Part shown: positions 8,309 through 16,198 of the stretch, one piece after another
How the letters are laid out: each line of letters starts with the position of its first letter
Position numbering within the stretch: position 1 is the stretch's first letter
Origin: Acidovorax sp. NB1
Lineage (GTDB): Bacteria; Pseudomonadota; Gammaproteobacteria; Burkholderiales; Burkholderiaceae_C
NCBI RefSeq assembly: GCF_005405905.1
Contig: NZ_BJHU01000035.1
Span: 417,880-481,879 of the forward strand
DNA length: 64,000 nucleotides
Reading direction: 5' to 3'
Translations under genes and position numbers: made by a program
Notes under the pieces: model-generated
The model's input: only the letters and a program-made list of their open reading frames with translations
What the model was told of the DNA's origin: nothing
Databases searched by the model: none

Positions 8309-9871
8309 CTACAAAGCATCCAGCCGCGTGCGCAGGCTGGCAGCATGCTCGCGCAGTGCATCCAGCTGCGGGCCCTGCATCTTTTGCAACTGGCGGTACA
8401 CCATGCCGAGGCGAAAGTTGTTGCCCAGCGTGCCTTCGTTGCGCGCAAAAAAGTCCCAGTACAGGGCGTTGTACGGGCAGGCCCGTTCACCCACTTTTTG
8501 CTTTTTGTCGTAGTGGCAGCCGCTGCAGTAGTCGCTCATGCGGTCGATGTAGGCGGCGCTGCTCACGTACGGTTTGGTGGCCAGCAAGCCGCCGTCGGCA
8601 AACTGGCTCATGCCCACGGTGTTGGGCACTTCCACCCATTCAAAGGCGTCGATGTACACGCCCAGATACCAGCGGTGCACGGCGGCTGGATGAAGCCCCG
8701 CCAGCAGCGCAAAGTTGCCTATGACCATAAGGCGCTGGATGTGGTGGGCATACGCATGCTCCAGCGACTGGCCCACGGCGTGCTGCATGCAGCGCATGCG
8801 GGTCTGGCCCGTCCAGAACCACTCCGGCAGCGGCGTGTGGTGGCCCAGGGCGTTGCACTCGTCGTAGCCGGGCATGTGGGCCCAGTAGATGCCGCGCACG
8901 TATTCGCGCCAACCCAATATCTGGCGGATGAAGCCCTCCACGGCAGGTAGCGGCGCAGCGCCTGCGTGGTAGGCGGCTTGGGCGCGCTGCACCACCTCGT
9001 GCGGGCGCAGCATTTTGGTGTTAAGTGCGAAGGACAGCAGCGAATGAAACAGCCGCGTGCTCTTTGTGCTCATGGCATCTTCATAAGCGCCAAAGTGCGG
9101 CAGCGTGGCGGTGACGAAGTGATCCAGCCACGCCAGTGCCTCGGCCCGGTTCAGCGGCCATTGCAGCGCCTCCGCCTGCGGGTTGCCAAAGCTCCGCACG
9201 CCTGCGGCCTGGATGGTGGCCCACAGGGCGCTGTGGTCGTGTGTGGGGCGGGCGTCGGGCGGCAATGCGGGGGTGCCGGGCCAGGGTTTGCGGTTGTCGT
9301 GGTCGTAGTTCCACTGCCCGCCTTCGGGCTCGCCCGCTGCGTCGATGAGCACGCTGTGGCGCTGGCGCATGCGGCGGTAGAAGTGTTCCATGAGCCACTG
9401 CTTGCGGCCTTGGAACACCTCGGCCATTTCGGTGCGCGTGGTGTAGAAGTGCTCGCTGCTGACAGCCTGCACCGTAAAGGTTTGCTCTGCACCCCAGGCG
9501 CGCAGTTGCTCGTCCAGCCGCCACTCGTCGGGGTGCTGGTATTGCAGCGTCTGCGCACCGTAATGGGACATGAGGGCGGCCAGGTTGTCGGGCATCGACT
9601 GGCGGTTGCTGGCGTCGTCAATCGCCACATAGCGCACGCGGTGCCCGGCCTCGCGCAGGTGGCGGGCCAGGTCGCGCATGGCGGCAAAGATGGCGAGGAT
9701 CTTTTGCGCGTGGTGCAGCACGTAGTCGGTCTCTTGCCGCACCTCCATCAGCACGTAGACCACGCCGTTGTCCTGCGTGGCAAACCACGAATGCTCGGGG
9801 TTGAGCTGGTCGCCCAGCAGCAGTCGCAGGGTGTGGGCACGCTGTGGGGTGGAAGGTTGCTGCGTGCTCAT
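8309..9871 (-). CDS. cryptochrome/photolyase-related protein (FeS-BCP / PhrB-like)
   Basis: A 520-aa protein of the deoxyribodipyrimidine photolyase-related family, which binds FAD and a [4Fe-4S] cluster. Evidence: the N-terminal LRLLLGDQLNPEHSW segment; the FAD-domain stretch ILGWREYVRGIYW; and four cysteines placed as in the FeS-bacterial cryptochromes and photolyases (MRCMQH, SDYCSGCHYD, RACPYN). Members such as Agrobacterium PhrB repair (6-4) photoproducts. The start at 9871 overlaps the stop of the cryptochrome-DASH gene (ATGA), implying coupled translation as the last gene of the photobiology operon. Confidence 0.88.
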   Translation of the reverse strand: MSTQQPSTPQRAHTLRLLLGDQLNPEHSWFATQDNGVVYVLMEVRQETDYVLHHAQKILAIFAAMRDLARHLREAGHRVRYVAIDDASNRQSMPDNLAALMSHYGAQTLQYQHPDEWRLDEQLRAWGAEQTFTVQAVSSEHFYTTRTEMAEVFQGRKQWLMEHFYRRMRQRHSVLIDAAGEPEGGQWNYDHDNRKPWPGTPALPPDARPTHDHSALWATIQAAGVRSFGNPQAEALQWPLNRAEALAWLDHFVTATLPHFGAYEDAMSTKSTRLFHSLLSFALNTKMLRPHEVVQRAQAAYHAGAAPLPAVEGFIRQILGWREYVRGIYWAHMPGYDECNALGHHTPLPEWFWTGQTRMRCMQHAVGQSLEHAYAHHIQRLMVIGNFALLAGLHPAAVHRWYLGVYIDAFEWVEVPNTVGMSQFADGGLLATKPYVSSAAYIDRMSDYCSGCHYDKKQKVGERACPYNALYWDFFARNEGTLGNNFRLGMVYRQLQKMQGPQLDALREHAASLRTRLDAL

Positions 9872-11184
9872 GCCGTGCCCCACATGCGGCGGTAGCTGCC
9901 GTCGGCGTCGTGGTCTTGCGCCTGCTTGATGGGGTTGAAGCGGCGGCCCCCGCGCGGGTCGGTGCCGCGCCCGGCAATGTAGAGCCAGTTGGCCTGGTTG
10001 CTGTACACGTCGTAGTCCACCAGTTGCGATTCAAACCACGCGGCGCCCGCGCGCCAGTCGCTGTGCAGGTCGTAGATGAGGTAACTGGCCACCACTTGGC
10101 GCAGGCGGTTGCTCAAGTAGCCGGTGGCAACCAGCTCGCGCATGGCGGCGTCCACCAAGGGCTCGCCCGTCTCGCCCCGGCACCAGCGATCAAAGCCGCG
10201 CGGGTTGTGTGGGGCGGGTGGTAGTTCTGACAGGCCGCGCGCCCGGTACAGCGCTGCGCAGTACTGCAGATGCAATAGCCGACAGTAGTCGCGCCACAGC
10301 AGTTCAAACCACAGCCAGTAGGTGCCATCGTTGGCACCGTGGTCGAGCTCAAAGGCTTTCAAGTCGGCATAGACCTGCCGGGGCGAGAGCGCCCCCGTCG
10401 CCAGCCAGGGCGAGAACTTGCTGGAGTAGTCCAGCCCCGTGAGTCCGTTGCGCGTGGCCTTGTAGCTGTGAGGCAGCTTGCGGGCCAGGTACTGCGCCAG
10501 GTGGGCCAGCGCGGCGGCTTCGCTGCCATCGCACGCTGGGGTGCCGTAGAGGAAGGACGAGCGTGCATCGCTGCCCTGCGGCGACGCGGGCTGCAGGATT
10601 GCTGCAGCGCCCTGCTCTGCGCCCACTGCTTGCAGCACGAGGGCTGGCACATCGGGCGGCGGCAGCAGCCGGGCGGGTGCAGGCAATGGTGCGGCGGGGG
10701 TGATGCCTGCACGCTCTACCTTCTGGCGAAAGCTGGTGAACACACCCGGCAGCTCAGAGGCAGGCCAGGGCATGTCAGTCGGGGGCAGCAGGCTGCTGTG
10801 CCACGCGGTACGCACCTGCAGGCCTGCGGCGCGGAGTGCAGCCACCTCGGCCTGCTCGTAGGGGGCGGCAATGTCTTCGCACACCACGGTGGTGGCCCCC
10901 ACCGCCTGGGCCAGTTGCGGCAAGGCCGTGGCAGGCGGTGCCTGGCAGATCAGCAGCGGGTTGCCCAGTGCACGCATCTTCCCTTGCAGCCCGCGAATCG
11001 CCGCAGCGGTGAAGGCGCGGCGGTGTGGGCTGACACGGGCAAAGCCCCAGGGCGTGGATTCATCGGGCGTTGGCAGGCACACCACGGGCAGCAGGTGTGT
11101 GGCACCGCTAGTGAGGGCGGCGCGCAGCGCGGGTTGGTCGTGCAGGCGCAGGTCGCTGCGGAACCAGAACAGCACGGTGTTCAT
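9868..11184 (-). CDS. cryptochrome DASH / DNA photolyase family protein
   Basis: A 438-aa class of the photolyase superfamily. The N-terminus [16 protein letters not shown] starts the antenna-binding Rossmann domain, and FAD-domain motifs include [19 protein letters not shown] and [11 protein letters not shown]. The DASH-specific C-terminal signature [16 protein letters not shown] is intact. These proteins repair cyclobutane dimers in single-stranded DNA or act as blue-light sensors. It overlaps by ATGA both the DUF2256 gene upstream and the photolyase-related gene downstream. The antenna chromophore cannot be predicted. Confidence 0.9.
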   Translation of the reverse strand: MNTVLFWFRSDLRLHDQPALRAALTSGATHLLPVVCLPTPDESTPWGFARVSPHRRAFTAAAIRGLQGKMRALGNPLLICQAPPATALPQLAQAVGATTVVCEDIAAPYEQAEVAALRAAGLQVRTAWHSSLLPPTDMPWPASELPGVFTSFRQKVERAGITPAAPLPAPARLLPPPDVPALVLQAVGAEQGAAAILQPASPQGSDARSSFLYGTPACDGSEAAALAHLAQYLARKLPHSYKATRNGLTGLDYSSKFSPWLATGALSPRQVYADLKAFELDHGANDGTYWLWFELLWRDYCRLLHLQYCAALYRARGLSELPPAPHNPRGFDRWCRGETGEPLVDAAMRELVATGYLSNRLRQVVASYLIYDLHSDWRAGAAWFESQLVDYDVYSNQANWLYIAGRGTDPRGGRRFNPIKQAQDHDADGSYRRMWGTA

Positions 11185-11354
11185 GCAGCGCCCTCATCCG
11201 TCGCCTTGCCCGCGCGCTTGCGCTCATTGCGGCAGCGGTCGGAGCAGTACTTCACCTCATCCCACACCTTCTCCCACTTCTTGCGCCAGGTGAAGAGCAG
11301 GCCGCAGTGTTGGCAGGTCTTTTGCGGCAGGTCAGATTTCTTGCGCATGCGCAT
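11181..11354 (-). CDS. DUF2256 zinc-ribbon-like small protein
   Basis: A 57-aa basic protein I translated by hand: it begins [14 protein letters not shown] and ends with ATDEGAA. Two CxxC-type pairs (CQHC and CSDRC) separated by about 20 residues with WRKKWEKVW between them match the DUF2256 family. That family is repeatedly found next to photolyase and cryptochrome genes. Its stop overlaps the start of the cryptochrome-DASH gene (ATGA at 11181-11184). An alternative ATG is at 11348. Biochemical role unknown. Confidence 0.82.
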   Translation of the reverse strand: MRMRKKSDLPQKTCQHCGLLFTWRKKWEKVWDEVKYCSDRCRNERKRAGKATDEGAA

Positions 11355-11372
11355 GGCGGGCCTGTGGGTGTC

Positions 11373-12389
11373 TTATGCAGGCCGCAGCACCTGCTGCGCC
11401 AGCGCACGCCCGCTGAGCCACGCGCCTTCGACCTTGCCGCCGTGCAGCCAGTCACCACACAGGCCCACACGCAGCGGCGCGTCCCACCAGCAGCCCTGGG
11501 TCAGCGGGGCTTCGGTGTCGGCATAGCGCCAGCGGTGCGCGGTGGCGGTCTGGGGTGCGGGGCCGCCCAGGGCGGCAAAGGCGGCGAGCAAGGTGGCGGT
11601 AACAGCGCTCGCGTCGTCTTCGATGTGGACGTCGCTCCACGCGGCGGTGGCGTGCAGCAGCCAGGTCTCTGGCCCGGTGCGGCCAGGCTTGCTGCTGTCG
11701 CGCGCCACCCAGCGCAACGGGCCTGCATTGATGAAGGCGCCATCCCACGGCAGGGCCAGGGGCGCGGCGTAGCGCAGCATGAGTGCCCAGCTGCCGCGCA
11801 TGCGCACGCTGGCGGCCGTAGCGGCGCCTGCGGGGGCCACAGGCGCGAGCAGGGAAACGGCCTGGGGCGCGGGCACGGCCAGCACCACGGCCCTGTAGCG
11901 CTGCGCGTGGGTGCCATGCTCGGCCGAGGTGATGGCCCAGCCATCGGCATGGTGCTGCAGGTGTTGCACCGTGGTCTGCCACTGTGTGGTGGCCTGCGGG
12001 CCCAGTTGCTGCACGAGCCAGGCGGCGGGCGCCGTCATGCGCGGCGCGCCCACAAAGCGCTCCAGCGGCGTGGCGGGGGTGGTCCAGGCGCTGCCATCAA
12101 AACTGGTCAGGCGGGCATCCCACAGCGCAGCCACACCGGCCTGCTGCCAGCGGGTAACCTCGGCGCGGAACTGCGGGTCGCGGGCGGTGAAATATTGCGC
12201 GCCGTGGTCGCACTGCCAGGGGCCGTTGTCGTCTTCAGCGCGGCGGGTGCTCATGCGGCCAGACGGGCCCCGGCTTTTGTCGAACAGGTGCACCGTATGC
12301 CCCGCCTGCAGCAATGCCTGGGCGCACGACAGGCCCGCCAGGCCTGCGCCGACGACGGCAATGGGCAAAGCGTTGGTGGCGCTGCTCAT
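11373..12389 (-). CDS. renalase-like FAD/NAD(P)-binding amine oxidase family protein
   Basis: A 338-aa flavoprotein. The Rossmann motif VVGAGLAGLSCAQAL (about residues 12-26) is followed by LFDKSRGPSGRMSTRR and CDHGAQYFTARD, both characteristic of the bacterial renalase-like group. The C-terminus reads LCGDWLHGGKVEGAWLSG, the second FAD-binding element. Known bacterial renalases oxidise wrongly isomerised dihydro-NAD(P)H; whether this protein does so is inference. Its ATG overlaps the lipocalin stop (ATGA), and it is followed within 18 bases by the DUF2256 gene, all in the photolyase operon. Confidence 0.8.
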   Translation of the reverse strand: MSSATNALPIAVVGAGLAGLSCAQALLQAGHTVHLFDKSRGPSGRMSTRRAEDDNGPWQCDHGAQYFTARDPQFRAEVTRWQQAGVAALWDARLTSFDGSAWTTPATPLERFVGAPRMTAPAAWLVQQLGPQATTQWQTTVQHLQHHADGWAITSAEHGTHAQRYRAVVLAVPAPQAVSLLAPVAPAGAATAASVRMRGSWALMLRYAAPLALPWDGAFINAGPLRWVARDSSKPGRTGPETWLLHATAAWSDVHIEDDASAVTATLLAAFAALGGPAPQTATAHRWRYADTEAPLTQGCWWDAPLRVGLCGDWLHGGKVEGAWLSGRALAQQVLRPA

Positions 12390-12958
12390 GGCTGCGGGTC
12401 CGTGCGCTCATGCGTCACCCAGATGAGGGCCTGGGTGTCGATGCCCAGCGCCTGCGCGCGGGCGATGAGCTGTTCGCGCAGCGTGGGAGGCAGCTGCTTG
12501 GTGCGCGACAAGATCCAGCAATAGCTGCGGTCCGGCCCCACCACCAGGGCCCATTGGTAGTTGGCGTCCAGCGCGGCCACGTGGTAGCCGCCGTAGAACG
12601 GGCCGAAGAACGACACCTTGAGCGAGGCGGTATTAGCATCGCCCGTGAACAGGGCCTTGCCCTCGGCCTGGCGCCAGTCGTTCTTGCCGGTGTCAAAACC
12701 CCGGTTGAGCACACGCACGCTGCCATCCGCCTGGCGCTGGTAGGTGGCGCTCACGTCGGTCATGCCGCGCTCGAACGAGTGGTCCAGTCGCGCTACCTCG
12801 TACCAGCGACCCTCGTAACGGGCCAGGTCGAACGGGGTGACAGGCGTGATGCCCTCGGGCGGGCGGGTGGACGAGCAGCCGCTGAGGGCGAGCGCCACCA
12901 CCGCGAGCCCAAGCCAGGCACAACGGCGGAGACTGGATAGGAAGAGGAAGAAGGGCAT
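12386..12958 (-). CDS. outer-membrane lipocalin lipoprotein (Blc-like)
   Basis: A 190-aa secreted lipoprotein. Signal peptide residues 1-27 end in the lipobox ALSGC (Cys 28), predicting lipidation and an outer-membrane anchor. The lipocalin structurally conserved region 1, YEGRWYEVARLDHSFERG, follows at about residue 48. Further conserved segments are VSFFGPFYGGYHVAALD and the C-terminal YCWILSRTKQLP. Bacterial Blc binds fatty acids and lysophospholipids. It heads the five-gene operon with the flavoprotein and photolyases, which suggests membrane repair under light or oxidative stress. Two operator-like repeats lie just upstream. Confidence 0.88.
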   Translation of the reverse strand: MPFFLFLSSLRRCAWLGLAVVALALSGCSSTRPPEGITPVTPFDLARYEGRWYEVARLDHSFERGMTDVSATYQRQADGSVRVLNRGFDTGKNDWRQAEGKALFTGDANTASLKVSFFGPFYGGYHVAALDANYQWALVVGPDRSYCWILSRTKQLPPTLREQLIARAQALGIDTQALIWVTHERTDPQP

Positions 12959-12963
12959 AAATT

Positions 12964-12993
12964 ACCAATTAGTCACAAAACAAACCAATTGGT
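12964..12993. promoter_or_regulatory. tandem ACCAATTRGT sites in the divergent lipocalin/glutaredoxin promoter region
   Basis: ACCAATTAGT (12964-12973) and ACCAATTGGT (12984-12993) are spaced exactly 20 bases start to start, i.e. two helical turns on the same face. The second is a perfect 10-bp palindrome. They start six bases before the lipocalin ATG on the minus strand and precede the divergent glutaredoxin gene. They are candidate operator half-sites for an unidentified regulator of the photobiology operon. Confidence 0.45.
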
Positions 12994-13069
12994 ATTCTGC
13001 CACCACAAACGCTGTTGTGGAGAAAGCCCGGCAGCAGCGGGTGCCATGGCCCGCCCGTAAACTCTGCCC

Positions 13070-13312
13070 ATGACTTTTCAAATCACCGTTTACTCCAAAT
13101 CCGCCTGCCCCCAGTGCGATTCGGCCAAGAAGCTGCTGCAGTCGCGTTCGCTGCCTTTTGAGGAAATCAAGATCGACGACGAGGCCGAGCGCCTGGCGTT
13201 TTATGCCAAGTGCGGGCCATCGGTGCGGCAGATGCCGCAGATCTTCATCAACAACCAGCGCGTGGGCGGGCTGGCAGGGCTGCAGGCTGCACTGGCCCAG
13301 ATCAGCCAGTAA
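13070..13312 (+). CDS. grx: glutaredoxin
   Basis: An 80-aa thioredoxin-fold protein with the redox motif CPQC at residues 14-17 and a following VRQMPQIFINNQRVGG segment, which contains the cis-Pro and GG elements of GrxC/GrxA-type dithiol glutaredoxins. CPQC rather than CPYC is uncommon but seen in betaproteobacterial members. It would reduce disulfides or glutathione-mixed disulfides in the cytoplasm. It is divergent from the photobiology operon and convergent with the DM13 gene. Confidence 0.88.
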   Translation: MTFQITVYSKSACPQCDSAKKLLQSRSLPFEEIKIDDEAERLAFYAKCGPSVRQMPQIFINNQRVGGLAGLQAALAQISQ

Positions 13313-13336
13313 CACCCGCGGTCGCCCCTCCCCTGG

Positions 13337-13804
13337 TTATTGGTACTTTGCGGCTGTGATGAACTCGCTGAAGGTTTCGCACCAGACGATCACGGTGTTG
13401 AACTTCGCGGGGTCCGCTCCCTGCGGCAGCGGGACGATGAAGTTATTGAACGTCTTTACATCGCCCACGCGCAGCATCTGGGGCTTGAGGCGCTTGAAGT
13501 CGGCCTCGGTCTCCACAAACTCGGGCGACAGGTAGAGCTTGTAGTCCGGCCCCGGGGCCAGCTTGCCCACCAGGCTGACCGCCTGTGGGCTGATGGACAC
13601 GGCGCCCTCGCCCCAGTGCAGGGCGTCGCTGTCTTTCAGGTCACGGCGGAAGGTGGCGGTCCATTGCGCGGCGGGCAGGCCCGACCGGATTTGCTGCAGC
13701 GTCGGCGCATCCGGCGCGATCAGGATCGGCAACACATACACCCCCAGCGCAAAGCCCAAGGCCAGGGTGAGCAGGTGCGAGGCGATGAGCAGCAGGGGTT
13801 TCAT
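13337..13804 (-). CDS. DM13 domain protein with N-terminal membrane anchor
   Basis: A 155-aa protein. Residues 1-28 form a hydrophobic anchor or signal (LLLIASHLLTLALGFALGVYVL), and the remainder fits the DM13 domain: DLKDSDALHWGEGAVSI, then YKLYLSPEFVETEADF, and the near C-terminal WCETFSEFITAAKYQ. DM13 domains are thought to be redox or electron-transfer modules using the conserved Trp-Cys. It is convergent with glutaredoxin and about 80 bases downstream of the alpha/beta hydrolase gene. Function unknown. Confidence 0.75.
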   Translation of the reverse strand: MKPLLLIASHLLTLALGFALGVYVLPILIAPDAPTLQQIRSGLPAAQWTATFRRDLKDSDALHWGEGAVSISPQAVSLVGKLAPGPDYKLYLSPEFVETEADFKRLKPQMLRVGDVKTFNNFIVPLPQGADPAKFNTVIVWCETFSEFITAAKYQ

Positions 13805-13884
13805 GGCAATGGGTTGAGCGGCGTCGGCCCAATGTACCGCGCGCAGCCCTCGCCTTCAACGCTGCACAGCTCCCCGCTGTCCGT

Positions 13885-14751
13885 TCAGGACGCGCGGGCC
13901 AGAAACCCGTCCACCAGCGCGTAGTGCTCCGGCACATTGAGCGCGGGTGCATGGCCGCAGCCGGGCACCTCCACGACTTGCGCCTGGCCGCGCGCGCCGG
14001 GGCCGCGCGCCAGCATCTCGGCCGTGGTGTCGCGCAGCACCAGGTCTGACTCCGCGCCGCGCAGGCACAGCACGGGGATATCGAGCGCGTCGTAGTGGTC
14101 CCAGATCAGGTAGTCGTTGGCGTGGTGGGTGAACTGCTGCACCATGGCCGGGTCGTAGTGCGGCGTCACACGGCCGTCGGGCAGGCGGCGGGTGCTGCTC
14201 TCGGTCAGCAGGCGCCACTGCGCATCGCTGAGCCAGCCATAGGGCGTGTAGACCTGCCGGAAAAACGCCTCCAGCTCCCGCACGGTATCGAATGCGGGCG
14301 GGTGGCCCGCATAGGCCTTGATGCGTTCCAGCGCGGCGTCGGCCAGGCGCGGGGCATTGTCGTTGAGCAGCAGGCTCTGGATGCGGCCCTTGAGCTGCGG
14401 CTCGAACAAACCCGACGCGCACACGGTGCCGATGGCGCCGCCCATCGATGTACCCACCCAGTGCGCTTTCTCGATGCCCAACTGGTCGAACAGGTCGGCC
14501 GCAATGCGCGCGTAGAACGACAGGCGGTATTCATGATGCGGCGCGCGCGCCCACTGGCTCAGGCCCCGGCCCAGCGTGTCGGGGCAAATCACGCGGTAGC
14601 GCGATGCCAGGTGGGCGGCCAGCGGGTCCATGTCGCGCCCGGTGCGCGCGAGGCCGTGCCAGGCAATCACCACCGGGGCATCGGCCGCACCCCATTCCGT
14701 GTAATGGATTTCATAGCCAGCGCAGGTGGCGTAGCGTGATAACGGAGTCAT
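13885..14751 (-). CDS. alpha/beta-fold hydrolase
   Basis: A 288-aa hydrolase. The oxyanion-hole HG is in VIAWHGLARTG, the nucleophile elbow is GTSMGG (Ser), an acid lies in the LCLRGAESDLVL region and the catalytic His in VPGCGHAPAL. I chose ATG 14751 with AAGG nine bases upstream, rather than a TTG nine bases earlier. It sits downstream of the LIV-type binding protein of the PHB locus but is separated from it by a palindromic repeat, so membership of that operon is uncertain. Substrate unknown. Confidence 0.82.
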   Translation of the reverse strand: MTPLSRYATCAGYEIHYTEWGAADAPVVIAWHGLARTGRDMDPLAAHLASRYRVICPDTLGRGLSQWARAPHHEYRLSFYARIAADLFDQLGIEKAHWVGTSMGGAIGTVCASGLFEPQLKGRIQSLLLNDNAPRLADAALERIKAYAGHPPAFDTVRELEAFFRQVYTPYGWLSDAQWRLLTESSTRRLPDGRVTPHYDPAMVQQFTHHANDYLIWDHYDALDIPVLCLRGAESDLVLRDTTAEMLARGPGARGQAQVVEVPGCGHAPALNVPEHYALVDGFLARAS

Positions 14752-14816
14752 GGTGGGCAACCTTGAGAGTCAGTGGAAGAGTGCAGGCTGCGGACAAAAC
14801 AACCTGTGGATCGATA

Positions 14817-14924
14817 GCGGCTCACAAAACTCAGCGAAGCGGTCCTGGCTAGGCGTCGCGTCGCAGACAGTACTGGAAGTACGGCAAGACGCGACAACGA
14901 CGCCAGGAGAGTTTTTTGAGCCGC
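14817..14924. repeat. 108-bp imperfect palindromic intergenic element
   Basis: The ends GCGGCTCACAAAACTC (14817) and GAGTTTTTTGAGCCGC (to 14924) are inverted copies, as are the inner segments CCTGGCTAGGCGTCGCGTCG and CGCGACAACGACGCCAGG, around a centre at AGTACTGGAAGTAC. It starts two bases beyond the stop of the binding-protein gene. The layout matches a dispersed betaproteobacterial palindromic repeat. On the minus strand it would fold as a long stem and could end transcription. Confidence 0.7.
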
Positions 14925-14926
14925 GT

Positions 14927-16075
14927 TCATTTCATGAGGCGGCCATTGCTGCCGATTACGGTGACCTCGACGTAGCGCGAGCCGATGCGGTTGGTGGGCG
15001 AGTAGCCCAGAGTGATGCCGCCGAGGTCGTAGCTCTGCAGCGATTCGAGCGCCTTGACGACCTTGGCGCGCGTGGGCGCAGGCCCTGCACGGCGCAGAGC
15101 CTCTACCAGCACCTTGGCGCCCAGAAACTGCTCGAAGCTGGTGTAGTTGACCTCTGCCTCGGGGGCGTACTTCTTGAGCAGCGACTGGTATTCGCGCACC
15201 ACGGGCAGCTGCGGCCGGTAGGGGTACGGAACCACCTGGCTGATGCCCAGGCCATGTGCGTTCTTGAGGCCCGCGAGCTTGACCAGCTCCGTCGGGTCCA
15301 CCACCGAGATGTTGTAGAGCTGCGCACCACCGCCCTGCTCGCGGTAGCGCTGGATGAACGCTGCTGCAGGCTTGTTCACCGCAATCATGATGACCGCATG
15401 CACATCGACGGACTTGATGGCCTTGACGGCGTCGTCCACCTTGTCGGTATTGCGTTCGTAGCCCGCAGACACCACGAGCTTGAGGCCGCGCTTGGCCAGC
15501 GCCGCCTCCACCCCCGCCAGGCCCGCCTTGCCAAAACCATCGTCCTGGTACATCACAGCCACGCGGTTCATGCCCAGGGTGGTGAGCTGCTGCACCATGT
15601 GCTCGGCCTCGTCGGCATAGCCCGCACGCACATGAAAGATCCAGGGGTTGAACGGGTTGCGCAGCGACTCGCCCCCCGTGTAGGGCGCCACCAGCGCGGC
15701 GCCGCCCTGCTCCAGCACGCCATCGGACAGCAACTGGGTGATGTTGGCCGTGCCTGCAAAGCCGTACAGCGCCACCACCTCGGGCTTGGCCAGCAGCTCG
15801 CGGGTTGCCTTGACGGTGTCGGCGACCTTGTAGGCGTCGTCCACCACCGACTGGCGGATGCTGGCGCCGTGCACGCCGCCCTGGGCATTCACCCAGTCAA
15901 AATAGATCTTGCCGCCCAGCACCATCTGCGCGCCGGTGCTGGCCAGCACGCCGGTGAGCGGCGCCACCTGCCCCACCACAATCTCGGCAGCGTGCAGCGA
16001 GGGTGCTGTGGCGCCCCCCCACATCAGCGCCAATGCTGCCGCCGCGCTGCGGCCCCATGTCTTGACTTTGTCCAT
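14927..16075 (-). CDS. LIV-type ABC transporter periplasmic binding protein (PHB locus, copy 1)
   Basis: A 382-aa Peripla_BP_6 family protein. A signal peptide covers residues 1-30 (hydrophobic core AAAALALMWGGATAPSLHAA), then AEIVVGQVAPLTGVLASTGAQ opens the mature protein. Later motifs IRQSVVDDAYKVADTVKATRELL and VALYGFAGTANI are typical of branched-chain-amino-acid-type receptors with broad ligand range. It lies downstream of the 3-hydroxybutyrate-oligomer hydrolase gene, last of the PHB cluster. The ligand might be a PHB breakdown product, but this is contextual inference only. Confidence 0.85.
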   Translation of the reverse strand: MDKVKTWGRSAAAALALMWGGATAPSLHAAEIVVGQVAPLTGVLASTGAQMVLGGKIYFDWVNAQGGVHGASIRQSVVDDAYKVADTVKATRELLAKPEVVALYGFAGTANITQLLSDGVLEQGGAALVAPYTGGESLRNPFNPWIFHVRAGYADEAEHMVQQLTTLGMNRVAVMYQDDGFGKAGLAGVEAALAKRGLKLVVSAGYERNTDKVDDAVKAIKSVDVHAVIMIAVNKPAAAFIQRYREQGGGAQLYNISVVDPTELVKLAGLKNAHGLGISQVVPYPYRPQLPVVREYQSLLKKYAPEAEVNYTSFEQFLGAKVLVEALRRAGPAPTRAKVVKALESLQSYDLGGITLGYSPTNRIGSRYVEVTVIGSNGRLMK

Positions 16076-16198
16076 CTCGGTTCATCCCCTGGTTGAGTGG
16101 CTTGCAGCCGCGCCCACGGGCGGCGCTGGGGCATACAACCCCGGCGCGTGCCCGGCAGGCGACGGTGACGGTGTGTCGTCTGGCAAAGCTCCTTGGGG

